Assembly: GCA_028274465.1 (NCBI GenBank)
Contig: CM051456.1
Location: 46,498,870 to 46,562,869 of the forward strand
Reading direction: 5' to 3'
DNA length: 64,000 nt
Origin: Plantago ovata
Lineage: Eukaryota > Streptophyta > Magnoliopsida > Lamiales > Plantaginaceae
Shown: positions 1 to 11,865 of the stretch, piece by piece
How the letters are laid out: each line of letters opens with the position of its first letter
How positions within the stretch are numbered: position 1 is the stretch's first letter
The notes under the pieces: generated by a model
The model's database searches: none
The model's input: only the letters and a program-made list of their open reading frames with translations
Told to the model about the DNA's origin: nothing
Made by a program: the position numbers and the translations under genes

Positions 1-14
1 TTCGTTAATGCCAT
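1..14 (-). mobile_element. TE-C fragment left of the TE-A insertion, with target duplication
   Basis: These 14 bases continue the SIRE-like copia element that resumes at 23658. The last five, GCCAT at 10-14, recur at 23658-23662 directly after the TE-A 3' LTR. They are therefore the 5-bp target-site duplication made when TE-A inserted into TE-C. Confidence 0.85.
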
Positions 15-728
15 TGTTAGTGTTGAAATATGTCAAGTACGCATGTACGAACTGGAGCGGTCTAAGAGCGCGACAAAGCATCATAGGCCGTCCGTCAAGG
101 GGCACGACCACACCCAAGTATGTCACTAAGGTGTGGACCGACCATCACTGGGAGGACAACCCTCAAAATAAGCTCATTACAAGGACAAAACAGCCATATG
201 GCTCGAGGAGCAACTTACGTCAAGGTAACGCTCTTTGAGAAAAACTGGACAGGATGCTACTCGCACCACGTACGAACAAGTAAGGCACGAAGACCCTAAG
301 CGACCACCCATGGTTGCTCCCTTGGGCCAAGGCCCATGGACCTCACTAATGGGCCTGGGCCGAGGAAGGCTTCAATCCCAGTCGTACACGTGTCGTGATC
401 CTACGCGACCGGAAGATGAAAGGGCACGAGTATATAAAGGCCTCATTTACTCCTCAATAGTAAGCATTAACACCCTTCAACCACCACATTTACTACTCGT
501 ACTAGGGAAGCCTCACAACTCCCTACTCGTAAAGTCGCTTCTTCGGTCTGATACCTTACAGACCGGGTAAGAGACACTAACCCCCCCCTCTAGTCTATTT
601 CAGGTACGAGGAAACTACTAGAAGGCTCACTTCCTATCTTAGAGGAACAATACAAGAAGAAGAACTAGAATGACTTAGATTAGCGACTTATTGCGAACTT
701 AGAAAGAAACACAAATTACCCTTCAACA
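15..728 (+). repeat. TE-A 5' LTR
   Basis: 714-bp LTR with TG/CA ends, matching 22905-23657. It lacks two short segments present in the 3' LTR (near 23033-23048 and 23111-23130). Each is bounded by short direct repeats, so they look like small slippage duplications or deletions. Confidence 0.95.
431..438 (+). promoter_or_regulatory. TATA box in TE-A 5' LTR
   Basis: TATATAAA in an AT-poor setting about 300 bp before the LTR end. It is conserved in the 3' LTR at 23357-23364. This is the expected position for the promoter of the genomic RNA. Confidence 0.7.
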
Positions 729-730
729 TT

Positions 731-747
731 TGGCGTTGTCTGGTCGA
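731..747 (+). other. TE-A primer-binding site (candidate)
   Basis: TGGCGTTGTCTGG starts two bases after the LTR end, where minus-strand synthesis is primed. It resembles the TGGCGCCG-type sites of plant gypsy elements but is not a perfect match to one I can name, so the primer tRNA is left open. Confidence 0.55.
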
Positions 748-778
748 GCCATCACCCTCCTCGTGACCCTTCACGACT

Positions 779-2359
779 ATGCCTCCCAGAAGAAGCAACC
801 GTCTTGCTAATGCACCACCCAGGAATCCTCCTCGACCTAGAGGCCGTCCCTCTAGTAACGGTCGCGGAGGAGGAACGGATGGTGCTCCGAGGGCACCAAG
901 AAACAATAATGTTGCAAGGAATCGATATTACACGGATGGGGCGTTTACTAATGTCACCAACTCCCAAAATGAAAGGTCGGGAGAAAACAACCCGCAAGGA
1001 ATCCCGGTAGGAAATGCCTATGGAGCGTTGAGTGTCCCGAACAATACCGAGCCTAGGGGGCAGACTCCTCCAATAGCAATCAATCAACCCCTCGTAGCAG
1101 GGAACCCTCCTCAACCGGCCGCATTGACCTTCACCCTTCCTGATGGACGTGTAGTCCGACCATCAGACTTCGGGATGGGCGAAGCTCAATACGGTCTGTT
1201 TCTTCTCACCCTACAAGGATACGTAGGGGGCAATGAGGTTGTTAGGGTTAATGCCGAGATGCAAACTCAAGGAGCACAACCAGCGCCGGTGCAAGAGCAA
1301 CCTCGTGAAACCCCGGTCGCTCCTCGTCAGTCCCAAGGAAGAGCGCCAGTTTCACAAGATGAGGCACATTCGAGAGCCAACACGAGGCCGATCCAATCTC
1401 GACTTGGACCATCAAGAGTTCAATCGAGGTTAGGACCCCAAGGTGCCCCGGATGACTTGAGGGATTTGATTGATAGAAGGATACGGGCATCGTTGCAAAA
1501 TGTAGCTCAACAAGAAAATAGAGCTCAGGTGGTCGCTACACCACCCACTCTCCCCAATCAAGTTACGCCCAACCAAATAACTCTTCAAAACCAACAAGAA
1601 GCGGTGGCGGAGAATCAAGCGTTGAGAACAGTAGTTGAGGTAACCCCCTTGATCGACCCAATCACGGGGAGGAGGCTCACTCTAGAGGAACTCAACGCGA
1701 GGAAATCCGCACTTGATGCTCAGATAGAGACTCTACGAGGAACTGTCCAAGAGAAAGAGCAAGACCAAGATCCGAGCCCTTTGTGCGACGAGATTAGAAG
1801 CCACCAGGCCAAAATCGAAAGAGGGTTCCCCACCTTCGAAAGCTATGATGGAACAAGTTGTCCGAAGGACTACTTGGTAAGATTTGGCACTAAACTTGAC
1901 GCTTACGGTCATGATTCAAAGACCAAAGCACTCCTCTTCCCGGCTAACCTCTCCGGAGAAGCCATGAAGTGGTGGTCGCGCCTCCCTCACCGATCCATCA
2001 AGTCATACAGAGATCTCTGCAAGGAGTTCTCTAAGCGTTTCGAGAAGGTGATGAACGCCAAGAGACGAGTGAGGTACTTGGCCGAAATTGTTCAGAGAAA
2101 CAACGAGGACTTGAGGGACTTCATCAATCGTTTTCATGAAGCACCCCTCCAAGTCGAAGATCACTCGATCAATGAGAGGAAAGAATATTTGTATGGTAAC
2201 ACTACCAACATCAAGTTCCAAGATGTACTATCAGCATCGTGTGTGGAGAATGAAGCACAACTTGCCAAAGTTTGCAAGGATTTCCTCGAGGCTGAGGAAT
2301 TCCGAAAAACTTTCACCGTGAGAACCAATCTTCCCAAGGAAAAAGGGAAAGAAAAATAA
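779..2359 (+). pseudogene. TE-A gag (capsid region), ended by an in-frame stop
   Basis: An open frame of 526 codons. The first ~340 residues are basic, proline- and glutamine-rich and low in complexity. Residues ~346-505 match the plant retrotransposon gag domain (GFPTFESYDG, then KWWSRLPHRSIKSY and an F-x-KRFEK stretch). The ATG at 779 lies about 50 bp after the LTR and is the first good start. The TAA at 2357-2359 is in the same frame as the zinc-knuckle/protease segment, so gag, protease and pol were one reading frame. The TAA looks like a secondary nonsense mutation rather than a natural gag end, although programmed readthrough cannot be excluded. Confidence 0.9.
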
Positions 2360-3298
2360 AACGAGGAGTACCCTCCTCGCCTTCAAAATCCCGGAAAGCA
2401 AAAGAAAGATCAAAAGTTTGGGCTGATCAAAGAGGGACACTCTAGGAATGACTTCAGAGACAAGAGGTCTCCTCCCAGAAGGTCACCTCCAAGACGATAT
2501 AGCAACTACACGGACTTAAATAGGCCAAGATCCGACATCTTGAACTATATAGTCTCGAGGAAGCTAGACGTCTCCTGGCCACCCCCGATTAAGGAAAATC
2601 AAAGGAACAAGAGCTCGGAAAAATTTTGCAAGTTTCACACGGGAAAAGGGCACACCTCCGATGAGTGTGTCGAGCTCAAGAACGAAATTGAGAGGATGAT
2701 ACGCAACGGTCAATTGGTTAGCTACATCCGGAAGGAGGAACCTCTTGCACTCCTACCTCCACCACCTCGAAGTGGGAGCGAGCACCCTTACCAAGGAAAC
2801 CCTCAGGACGATGACATTCACAATTACAACAATTATGAGAATCGCCCCGTGAATGGAAGCATCCACACTCTCACAATTGCGGGAGGACCCGCAGGGGGCG
2901 ACACTCGTAATCAGAGGGAGATTACGGCGGACAACCTTAGGGTCCGAGATGTGAAATATGCTCAAGCCGCACGACCGGGAACCAATGTTATCTCTTTCGA
3001 TGATAACGAGATACCTCTGAAGCATGCTGGAGGAGGGAACATCTATGATCCTTGCGTCCCACTTGTAGTTTCCTTGGATGTTCAATCATACAAGTTAGGA
3101 AGAATCCTCGTCGACACCGGGTGCTCGGCAAACTTGATTTTCACCGGAACCTTGAAAAGGATGCAAATGAACACAAGGGAAGGGCTCAGAGATGTGAGGA
3201 GCGCATTGGTAGGATTTGGAGGACAACCTATCATGCCACTCGGAATGATCAACCTCACGGTGTCAATGGGTAGCGCTCCTAGACGAGTGATGCAATAG
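2360..3298 (+). pseudogene. TE-A zinc knuckle and aspartic protease segment
   Basis: Same frame as gag and pol, closed by TAA (2357) and TAG (3296-3298). It carries a CKFH...GHTSDEC zinc knuckle (2627-2670) of the kind used by Tat and Athila elements in place of the usual CCHC. The protease active site is DTGCS near 3113-3127. The protease would cleave the gag-pol polyprotein inside virus-like particles. The stretch from 2360 to 2540 has no ATG and is open only as part of the longer polyprotein. Confidence 0.88.
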
Positions 3299-6200
3299 GT
3301 TCCTTTCGTGGTCGTCGATATGCCGTTTGATTATTTCGCAGTCCTAGGCCGACCCGATCTCTCTCAATTCCGAGCCGTAGTGTCCACAGTCCACAACAAG
3401 CTAAAGTTCCCCACTCCTTTGGGAATTGGACAAGAAGTAGGAGACATACGAGAAGCATGGGAATGCTACACCATGTCAGCCAAGTTCACTTCTAGGGTTG
3501 CCATTGGAGAACCCAACCCCGGGCAGTCATCTGAGGAGACACCCCTTGTTCACAATGCGCCTTATCGTTTCTACACGGTTCGGCGAGTGAAGAGAAAGTC
3601 AAAAAAGCCAAGTCCGTCACTTAGGCGAAGGAAAGCAATCATGAAGAAAGACAAGGATACTCTAGTAGGAGCTGTTAAGGAGCTCGAGGAGTATCAAGTG
3701 ATTCCACCAGTCCCATCCTCTTCCAAAAAGAAGAAATTCTTTGAGGAAAACAAAATTGAAGCAAGAGAAGCCCTAGAAGAAATCCAAATTGTCGAAGGAA
3801 GTGCCGACAAGGTCACAAAAATCGGCACCGAGATGACTACTGAAGTCAGGATGAAACTCATCCAATGTTTGAAGGATAACAACGACATCTTCGCGTGGAG
3901 TACCGAGGACCTCAAGGGGATCGACCCACGTGTCGCCGTTCACCGTCTGAACGTAGATCCGTCGATCACCCACATCATAGAAAAGCGAAGAGACTTCAGT
4001 GCGGAGGATAATGCCATCATAGAAGCGGAAGTCCAAAGACTTCTTAAGGCCGGCCACATCAAGGAGGTGAGATACTCCGATTGGGTATGCAATGTGATCC
4101 TTGTGGAGAAAGGTCCGGGAAAATGGAGAATGTGCAACAATTTCACAAGGCTCAACAAGTTTTGCCCGAAGGATCCATACCCTCTCCCACGGATCGACCA
4201 GCTTGTCGATTCCACCGCTGGATGCGCCCTCCTGAGTTTCATGGATACATACCAGGGCTTCTACCAGGTCAAAATGGCCAAAGATGATATTCCCAAGACT
4301 TCCTTCTTCACAAATGGCAATGTGTATTGCTTCAACGTGATGCCATTTGGTCTTAAAAACGCCGAAGCGACCTACCAGAGGTTGGTTAACAAGATGTTCA
4401 AAGAAGAGCTGGGTAAAACAATGGAAGTATATGTCGATGACATGCTCGTCAAGAGCAAAACCGAGGAGCAACATGTAGGTTACCTGGCAAAATGCTTCTC
4501 AATCTTGAGAAAGTATGGCATGAAGCTCAACCCGGCGAAGTGTACCTTTGGGGTCAAAGGGGGGAAGTTCCTCGGTTACATGGTAACAGAGAGAGGAATA
4601 GAAGCAAACCCCGAAAAGATAAAGGCCATCCTCGATCTTCCCCAACCTCAATCCATCAACGAGGTGCAACAATTGGTCGGAAAGTCAATTGCATTGAGTA
4701 GATTCATCTCGAGGTCTGCCGAGAAAAATCTATCTTTTTTCAAAGTGTTAAGGAAGAGCAGCCACTTCGAGTGGACGAAGGAGTGCGAGGAAGCCTTCGA
4801 GAAGTTGAAAGAGTATCTACTCGCTCCCCCATTATTGTCAAAACCCGTAGAAGGAGAGGTACTTTATTTGTACCTAGCAGCAACTGGGGAAGCTATCAGC
4901 TCGGTCTTGGTACGAATCCAAGGAAACGACCATTTGCCCATCTATTACTTGAGCAAAGTACTTGTCGGGGCCGAAACGCGGTACATGGATATCGAGAGGC
5001 TATCCTTTGCCCTCGTTTATACGGCAAGGAGGTTAAAACCCTACTTTGGTGCTCACAAGGTTGTAGTCTTGACAAAGCAACCTCTTAAGCAAGTCCTCGG
5101 AAAACCCGAAAATTCGGGAAGAATGGCAAGATGGGCGATTGAATTAAGTGAGTACGACATCGACTATCAAGCACCCGTGGCCAAGAAAGCACAAGTCATC
5201 GCCGACTTCCTCGTAGAGTATCCCTCCAAAGGAACTTTAGAGGAAAACTCTTTGGAAACACAGAGTGCTATGATGATGGTCGAAGAGCAAACCCAGCAAA
5301 ACAACCCCATGCAAGCTCTTGAAGATGCTTTAAAAGAGCTTAAGGCGATGTCCCAAACCAAAAGAAAAAGGCATGAAGTGTTCCCGGCAGAGAAAATCGA
5401 CGAGCCAAAGGGTACGGAGATCGTCTCTCCAAAACCCAAAGAATTAGTCGACCATGGAGACGTCTGGATTCTTCATGTTGATGGATCCTCATCAGGAAAA
5501 AACGGCAGGATAGGAATATACTTCAAGAGTCCCGGAGGGGCTGAACTCGAGTACGCCGTTACTCTTAGTTTCCCGGTCTCAAACAATGAAGTAGAATATG
5601 AAGCCATCCTCATAGCTCTTCGTATGGCAAAGGCGTTGGAAGTGAAGAAGCTACATATTTTCACTGATTCCCAACTGGCCGAGAAGCAAATCTCGGGGAA
5701 ATTCAGAACCAAGAAGGACTCTCTAGCTGAGTACAAGAGCGCCATCACTGAAGAAATCCAAAAATTCAAAAGTTGCGAGATTGAAAAGTTCTCGAGAGAT
5801 CTCAATCAAAGGGCAGATGCCCTATCAAAGTATGCTTCCGCCTCCGGAGGAGTTGATACCCGGAATGTCATACTTATGAGAATCAACGCATCATCTCTAT
5901 GGTCATCAAAGCCAAACGTCTTGGCAATTGACGGTCAACCGAGTTGGATGCAAGAGATAACAACATATCTCAAAAATGGGAGCCTTCCTCGAGACAAGGC
6001 TGAAGCAAGGAAGATCAAAGGGAAAGCTCCTCGATACATCATGCAAGGAGACTACTTGTACAAAAGGTCTTTCGAGGGAGTCTACTTGAGATGCGTCGCC
6101 GAACATGAAGTCCAAAAGCTTTTGGGTGAAATGCATCGAGGAAGTTGCGGGGACCATGCCGGAGGAAGAACCCTCGTGCAAAAATTCATTCGACAAGGAT

Positions 6201-6604
6201 ACTACTGGCCCACTGTTCACGAAGACGCTGCCCAATTTGTGAGAAAGTGCGAGGAGTGTCAAATGCACGCCAATTTGATCAATGTCCCAGCGAAACCTCT
6301 CATGCCCATCACCATCACTTGCCCTTTCGACATATGGGGTATCGACATAGTCGGTCCTTTCCCAAGAGGCACGGGTCAAAAGAAGTTCATCATTGTTGCG
6401 GTCGAGTACTTTAGCAAGTGGGCGGAAGTTGAGGCAGTGTCTACCATCACCGAACAAAGAGTGATGAACTTTGTACGGAGGAACATCATGTGTCGATTCG
6501 GCTTACCGAGAGTCCTCATCTCGGATAATGGTGCTCAATTTTGTGGCCAAAGATTCAATGAATGGTGCAAGGAAATGAAGATTGAGAGACTCCCTTCTCG
6601 CTAG
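3299..6604 (+). pseudogene. TE-A pol: RT, RNase H, archaeal-type RNase H, integrase (truncated)
   Basis: In frame with gag-protease across the TAG at 3296. The protease C-terminus (VLGRPDLSQF) opens the segment. RT has the YVDDML catalytic motif at about 4430-4447. A degenerate gypsy RNase H follows, then a second RNase H with HVDGSSSGK (~5476), NNEVEYEA (~5584) and FTDSQL (~5662). Integrase has an HHCC zinc region (~6130-6262), then the first two catalytic aspartates in GIDIVGPF (~6340) and ISDNGAQF (~6520). The frame ends at TAG 6602-6604, just after a deletion that removed the third catalytic residue (Glu) and its surroundings. RT and RNase H look intact; integrase cannot be active. Confidence 0.92.
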
Positions 6605-6999
6605 TTTATGGGTCCGAGGCGGTCATACCAGCAGAAGTGGCGGTAGAAACCCTCAGAATCCAAGGGTATCAACCCGAGGACAATCATACAGAGAGACTCT
6701 TCGACCTGGAGACGGTCAGTGAAGCGAGAACCAACGCCTTGGCTAACATCCTCAGATACCAAGCACTGATCGCGAAGACCTACAACAAAGGCGTGAGAGA
6801 GAGAGACTTCCAAGTAGGAGACCTAGTACTCCAAAGAGCAGACATCCTGGGCAAGGTTGGGGAGATGCAACCCAATTGGGAAGGCCCCTACAAGATAATA
6901 GAAGCAAGGTCCAATGGAAGTTATCATCTTCAAGACATGGAGGGAAGAGTATTAAAGAACCCATGGAATACTTCTAACCGTCAGAGATTCTACGCTTGA
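6605..6999 (+). pseudogene. TE-A integrase C-terminal domain, frameshifted
   Basis: The frame shifted relative to upstream pol encodes the usual tail of plant gypsy integrases: YGSEAVIPAEV at the left edge, then LVLQRAD and the GPYKIIEARSNGSYHL segment. The joint with upstream integrase lies within about 6592-6604. The deletion there removes roughly 80 residues of the family's usual length, including the catalytic Glu, and changes frame. The tail ends at TGA near 6999. Confidence 0.85.
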
Positions 7000-7823
7000 G
7001 TTGTTTGGAGAAAAAGCTTTTTGAAAGAACCCCTGTGAAAGGCCCATAGATCGAGAAGGATTCCTCACTAGTTCAAGTGAGAGGTACCTCTTGTTTTTGT
7101 TAAGAAGTTGTGTAAGCAAGCTGGCCGAGGAGCCCCCATTGTAATTGGATTTCCGACAAATCAATGCAATGTCTATCTTTCAAAAACTGTTCAATTATAG
7201 AACTATTAATGTGCTATTCAATCATGAAAGCCTACTCGATCTACATAAGAGCTACCCGATTTCGCTTTATTAAGGGAACCCTCCCCGCTCTCTTATTTAT
7301 AAGAGATAATTAATAGCGAAACCTTTTAAGGCGACAGAAGCGGCGAGCAGAATGAGATCGAGGAGAAACCTGAGTTGTTCTGGCCCAACACTTAGAATTT
7401 TCCTTAATTATCAAAGGAAATCGAGGAGCGCTGCAACTACCTTAGAAGCTCGAGAAGTATTGTCCGATTCATCGATTAGCAAAGATTTTTTGCTACTTTA
7501 TGACTCCAGGAGCTTGGCTACTCGATCTTAACTTGTACGTATTTAACTACTCTATTCAAGTTATACGTCATAACTACGGAGTTAGTAAAAAATCGAGGAA
7601 AGCGAGGAGACAATTCTATTGAAGAAAGTAAGGAAAGCATGCATCATGTTATAATACAACGGGGATCGAGTACGCCACAAGGGGCCGAATAGAAAATTAT
7701 GAAGTACGCCACAAGAGGCCGAATAGCACATTATGAAAGCAGGAAATTGTTCGGAAAAAACTCTAAAAAATACAAGTACAAAGTTAACCGAGCATACTCG
7801 GCCTTGATCAAGCTCTCGCGCCT
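7000..7823. other. TE-A spacer between pol and the antisense gene
   Basis: No credible coding frame on either strand. It holds a short palindrome (CTCTTATTTATAAGAG near 7290) and a direct repeat of a GTACGCCACAAG-type phrase near 7670 and 7702. This is the convergent 3' region for sense pol and the antisense gene, so it may contain transcript ends for both; no clear polyadenylation signal is claimed. Confidence 0.5.
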
Positions 7824-10800
7824 TTAACGGGTCCGACTGGCCGAAAACTCGCTCTGGTTCCCAGGGACACTGCTCGTCGAAGCACCGGCTCGAGTAGGGC
7901 TGTTCGGAGTATGCACGTTCACGTCGCCATCCTTCTCGCGAGCCTCCTTGATTGCGTTAGCATGAGTAATCAGCTCGGGCTCCACAAAACCCTCCCCGCG
8001 CCCCATTACCGGCTTGTTAATTTGAATCCAATTGGCATTCCGAAGAGGCGCCTTCTCGAACGGCAGAAGTAGACCGGCCCTGATGCACTCGGGGACCCAA
8101 CGGGGAAGATAGGAAGGCTTACTCGGGTAAGGCACATCCGGATCAGTCACAAGCTCGCCGAACTCGCATGCATGATGCATCTCGTCGCTCGGAATCTCAT
8201 CAGGATACCGGGTCATGTCATCGCGCCGCCCAGCATGCATGTCTTCGCGAGCATCTACATCGAAGTCCTCAGGAAGAAGATTGACCCTTTTGAGCTGCCC
8301 GATACAGGAGAAGAAACCCTCCTCGCGAGCAGTATCCTTTATGTCCTGAGTGGCCAACTTGCAAGTGGCGGACTCCATGAAATCCCGGGCGGTCTCGAGC
8401 CTGCTACCGACAAGGAAGGATAGCACACTGTCCTTAAACTTCTGCATGCATTGCGACAGTGTTGCATACCCACCTTTATAACCCAGAGCTCTCTGCTTCT
8501 CCCTAGCCAACTCCTTCTCGAGTTGATCCACCTTCTCATGAGACTTGCGGACCTCTTCATTTGCCACCTGGGTCTTAGCCTTCTCGGCCGCCACTGTCTT
8601 TTCAAGCTCCTCGATCACCTGGCCTATGTCGGAGCGATCAGCCGCAACATTAGCATACGCCTCCTTGATGTGCTCGAGCTGCAAGAAATTGTAAAAGTTA
8701 AATTTGTAAAAGCGAGGAGGAAGGAAGTTACAAACTTGTAAAAATTTTGTAAGTTTTACCTGTAGAGCGCAGAGGCTCAATTCGTGAGCACGGTCCAACT
8801 CGGACATTTGGACAAACCGCTTGATTTCCGCGTCGCAGTCGACATCCAAAGCGGCTTTACCCTTTTTACGGGCTGGCTCGTCGCTCCCACCGAGATTTTG
8901 GAGCCTCTTCGCACCAGCTCTCTTTGCAGGAGGGGCTCGTTCTTTGGGACGCTTCTCCGGGTTACCCTCGCCGGCCTCCCCGGTCTTCTTTGCGGCCGCC
9001 GCGTCCTCCGCGGCCTTTCGTTTAACAGCCTCCAAGGGGTCCTCGATCGTCGCGAGCCCCTCCTTGACCAGAGTGTCTCGATGCTCTGCCGCATTCTTGG
9101 GATGGCTAAGGTCAAGGGACCCAAGGATCTTCGTAGTCTTGCCCGCCAAGCGTTGTTTCCGCCTTTGCTCCTATTTGGCCTCTAAGGTCTTCGACATGAT
9201 CCAAGCAAACCAGTACTCTGCACAATCGAGGAGAATAAAAGGGTTAGCAAACGCGAAGAGCAAGGGTATTCGATACAGAGAAAACAAAGAGAATAAACGC
9301 AAGCAAAAGATTTCTAAAGTAATCCTCGAGCTAGTTACCAAAGAGGAGGTCGTCGGTGTATCCTGAGTTCTTGTAACCCGTGTAGACCGGGGAGGACAGA
9401 CCGGCAAGACAAGGGAGTGGTTGCAACACCAAACCCCAGTAAAAGTACTTTTCGGGCTCTTCACAAGCGTTCCTCTCCTCGAGCGCCAGTACCCAGCGGT
9501 CCGACTCCACAGGGTGAGGATACCGATCAGATATCGGTCCTCGATAAAAGTGCTTGGGAACTCCCCACTCCACATCCGCGTCGCTCATACCGGGGAGCTT
9601 CTTCTTCTTAACGTAGATGTATCGATGAAACCACTTGTAGCCCGAGGAGGACGGAGCGTCCACAATAAATCCGAGACCGGGCCGAGTGTTGAAGTAGTAG
9701 AAGAATTTGTTGCCAGAGCTCATCGAGACTCTGAAAAGTTGGTCGAAGTTATGAAAATTCACCGGAATCCCCAGCTTCTTGCAGAGTACCCCGAAACAAA
9801 TAAGAGTGCCGAATGCACTGGGGAGAAGTTGCCAAGGAGCGAGGCCCAACTGGTTGATTATATACTTGAGGATCACAAAAAGGGAGGATCCATCCCTGAT
9901 CCAGGGTTAGTAGATGCACGGCCATATACCCAGGGGGGCATTATAGAAAGTCTGGTCGGGCCTGGGAACGAGGATGTCAATCTTTCTCTTACTCAGTCGA
10001 TATTTTTGCCTGATGGATGGTATCTCTTCCTTTCTAACCGTGGAGGCGGTCGTCGGGATCAAACCATCTTCGTTCTTCTCACCCTGGGGATTGGGGAGGT
10101 CAACATCCTTGGGTCCTCGGGTGAACTTCTTCACACTTGCCACAGTTACCTTGGCAGTCTCTTCAGGATCCACATTTTTCTTCTTAGATCGAGAAGCCTT
10201 CTTCTTCGATCTCTTCGGGGCCTTACCCGTAGCATGGGCAGCTTCTTCCTCATCCTCAGAAAGCGAGACCTTCTCGCCCCTCTTACGCTTGCGATCGCGT
10301 TCAAGTATAGCTCTTGCGCGCTCCCCTTCAGCCTCCTCGCTCGGAATGGGAGGTCTTACGTTACTCGTCGCGGGGAAGCTGAAATCGATCTGGGTGGGAT
10401 CGATAGTCTCATAAGGGATCATATCGTCGATATAGTACTGCTCTTGAATGAGCAGTTCTCGCTCCGCATTCCGATTCATCTCAGAAAACGAAAGGGATGG
10501 AAAACTACGGCTCGGACCAGCTTCATTCCCATGTACATCAAGTATCTGCACCGGGGAATCCTCATCGCTACTAATCACGGTGCGACGAACAGTTTGCACA
10601 GGAAGTGCGGATTTACGTACTCGAGACGAGGAAGGCTGCTCGATTTCTTCACGCTGGCCTTCTTGGAAAGAGTGTTCTCCTTCCTCGAACCAAGCAAGCT
10701 CAGGCGTAGGCTGCTCGGTATAGTCCATATCCTCAACTCGGATAGGCGCTGGGTCGATATTGCCCCGAACACCATAGTCTCGCCCTAAAACCTGGGCAGC

Positions 10801-11134
10801 TTGTGTTAATATGGTGGCCGGGACACCAGTGTCAGGAGGACCTCCTTCTGCTTCGGTCCGATCATCTATAAAATGGTCGTCGGCACTCCGTCTTCTTCGG
10901 ACTTCCAGACGGAACTCATCCTCCTCTTCCTCCTCTTCGGAATCATCTTCCTCTCCAGATTCTTCACCCTCTTCTCCTTCCTTGACCTCCTCCTCCTCGC
11001 TCTCCTCACTATCCACCTCCTCGACCTGAGGCGCCGGTTCTTCATGATCAGAGGAGAGCTCCAGGGTCTGATCTAGGAAGGTGGCCGATACGGATGTCTC
11101 CTCGGACGTCTCCTGACCGCTCCCGTAATCAAGG
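7824..11134 (-). pseudogene. TE-A antisense gene (Tat aORF), main part
   Basis: Runs opposite to gag-pol and continues across TE-B to its ATG at 21440. A single frame covers an acidic, Ser/Glu-rich N-terminal part (11129-9910) and a conserved segment around LKYIINQLGLAPWQL and YFYWGLVLQPLP (9876-9345), followed by a coiled-coil, Lys/Glu-rich C-terminal part (8680-8400). Two intron-like gaps have GT-AG ends: 9218-9338 (121 bp) and 8679-8759 (81 bp, stop-free, multiple of three). Two in-frame stops are seen (9907-9909 and 9171-9173). The middle resembles the Pfam-type family called 'putative gypsy type transposon'; function unknown. TE-B interrupts it after codon 14. Confidence 0.75.
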
Positions 11135-11315
11135 TGTTAGGAAGCTTGTAATTTTGATGAGCAATTAACCATGCTAAATTAAGGAAAGTCCAGTAACTAG
11201 TACTCTGAAGGTCCATAGGAATTTAGAAATTTTAAGGACATTGTAAAAGAGGAACGTTTGCTGATGACTTAGTTAGGTATTAGATAAGTTATTTCTTTTG
11301 CGTATGATGTATTTT

Positions 11316-11382
11316 ATTTTCTGAAAAGAAAATATCTTATTGATGCTTAGCTTTAATGAATCTTATTTTCTGAAAAGAAAAT
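11316..11382 (+). repeat. Paired LTR hairpins with GAAA loop
   Basis: ATTTTCTGAAAAGAAAAT occurs at 11316-11333 and again at 11365-11382. Each is a perfect 7-bp inverted repeat around GAAA, a GNRA-type tetraloop if transcribed. Both are conserved in the 3' LTR (about 19942-20008). Confidence 0.75.
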
Positions 11383-11857
11383 GACCTATTGAAACATTTG
11401 CTGAAGATATATTTTGTTTATTACAAACAAATTATTGAAGCAAATAAGAAACCGGTCAGAATCTTGAAGACTTTTGAAGATCTAAAGAATTGAAGACTTG
11501 AAGACTTGAAGATTGCTGAAGACTGGTAAGGCACGTGTTTGCTCAGAAAGTGGAATGTTCAGCAACAGCATTGCATAAGTGAAAATCTGAAAGACAGAGT
11601 AGGTTGTGCTTGCTGAAACTGAGACTGACCACTTGCTGATAAACATATGTGACCTGTTGCTGAATGTACGTGAATTTGCGCTCCAAGGTTAGTGTTTGAA
11701 TTCTATTCAAAGGTGCATTTAATGCAAAGCATGCACACGAAGGACATGAAGACTAGAAGACAAACAAAGTCGCTGCTGAAAGTACAAAAGCAAGATAGTG
11801 ACACGTTAAGGATCAAAAGCCTTAGGATTTGAAATTCAAACGGCTCCTTACTTGCAC

Positions 11858-11865
11858 TATAAATA
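11858..11865 (+). promoter_or_regulatory. TATA box in TE-B 5' LTR
   Basis: TATAAATA about 80 bp before the deletion point. The same motif is at 20484-20491 in the 3' LTR. TE-C and array LTRs carry its reverse complement at the corresponding place. Confidence 0.7.

Noticed and set aside
3773-4474. Minus-strand 233-codon frame inside TE-A pol
   Set aside because: It is a shadow of the RT coding frame, whose catalytic motifs are unambiguous on the plus strand.
8821-10788. Long plus-strand frames over the TE-A antisense region, rich in Ser and Arg
   Set aside because: They mirror the low-complexity acidic antisense ORF, lack domain similarity, and run opposite to the frame with splice sites and a promoter.
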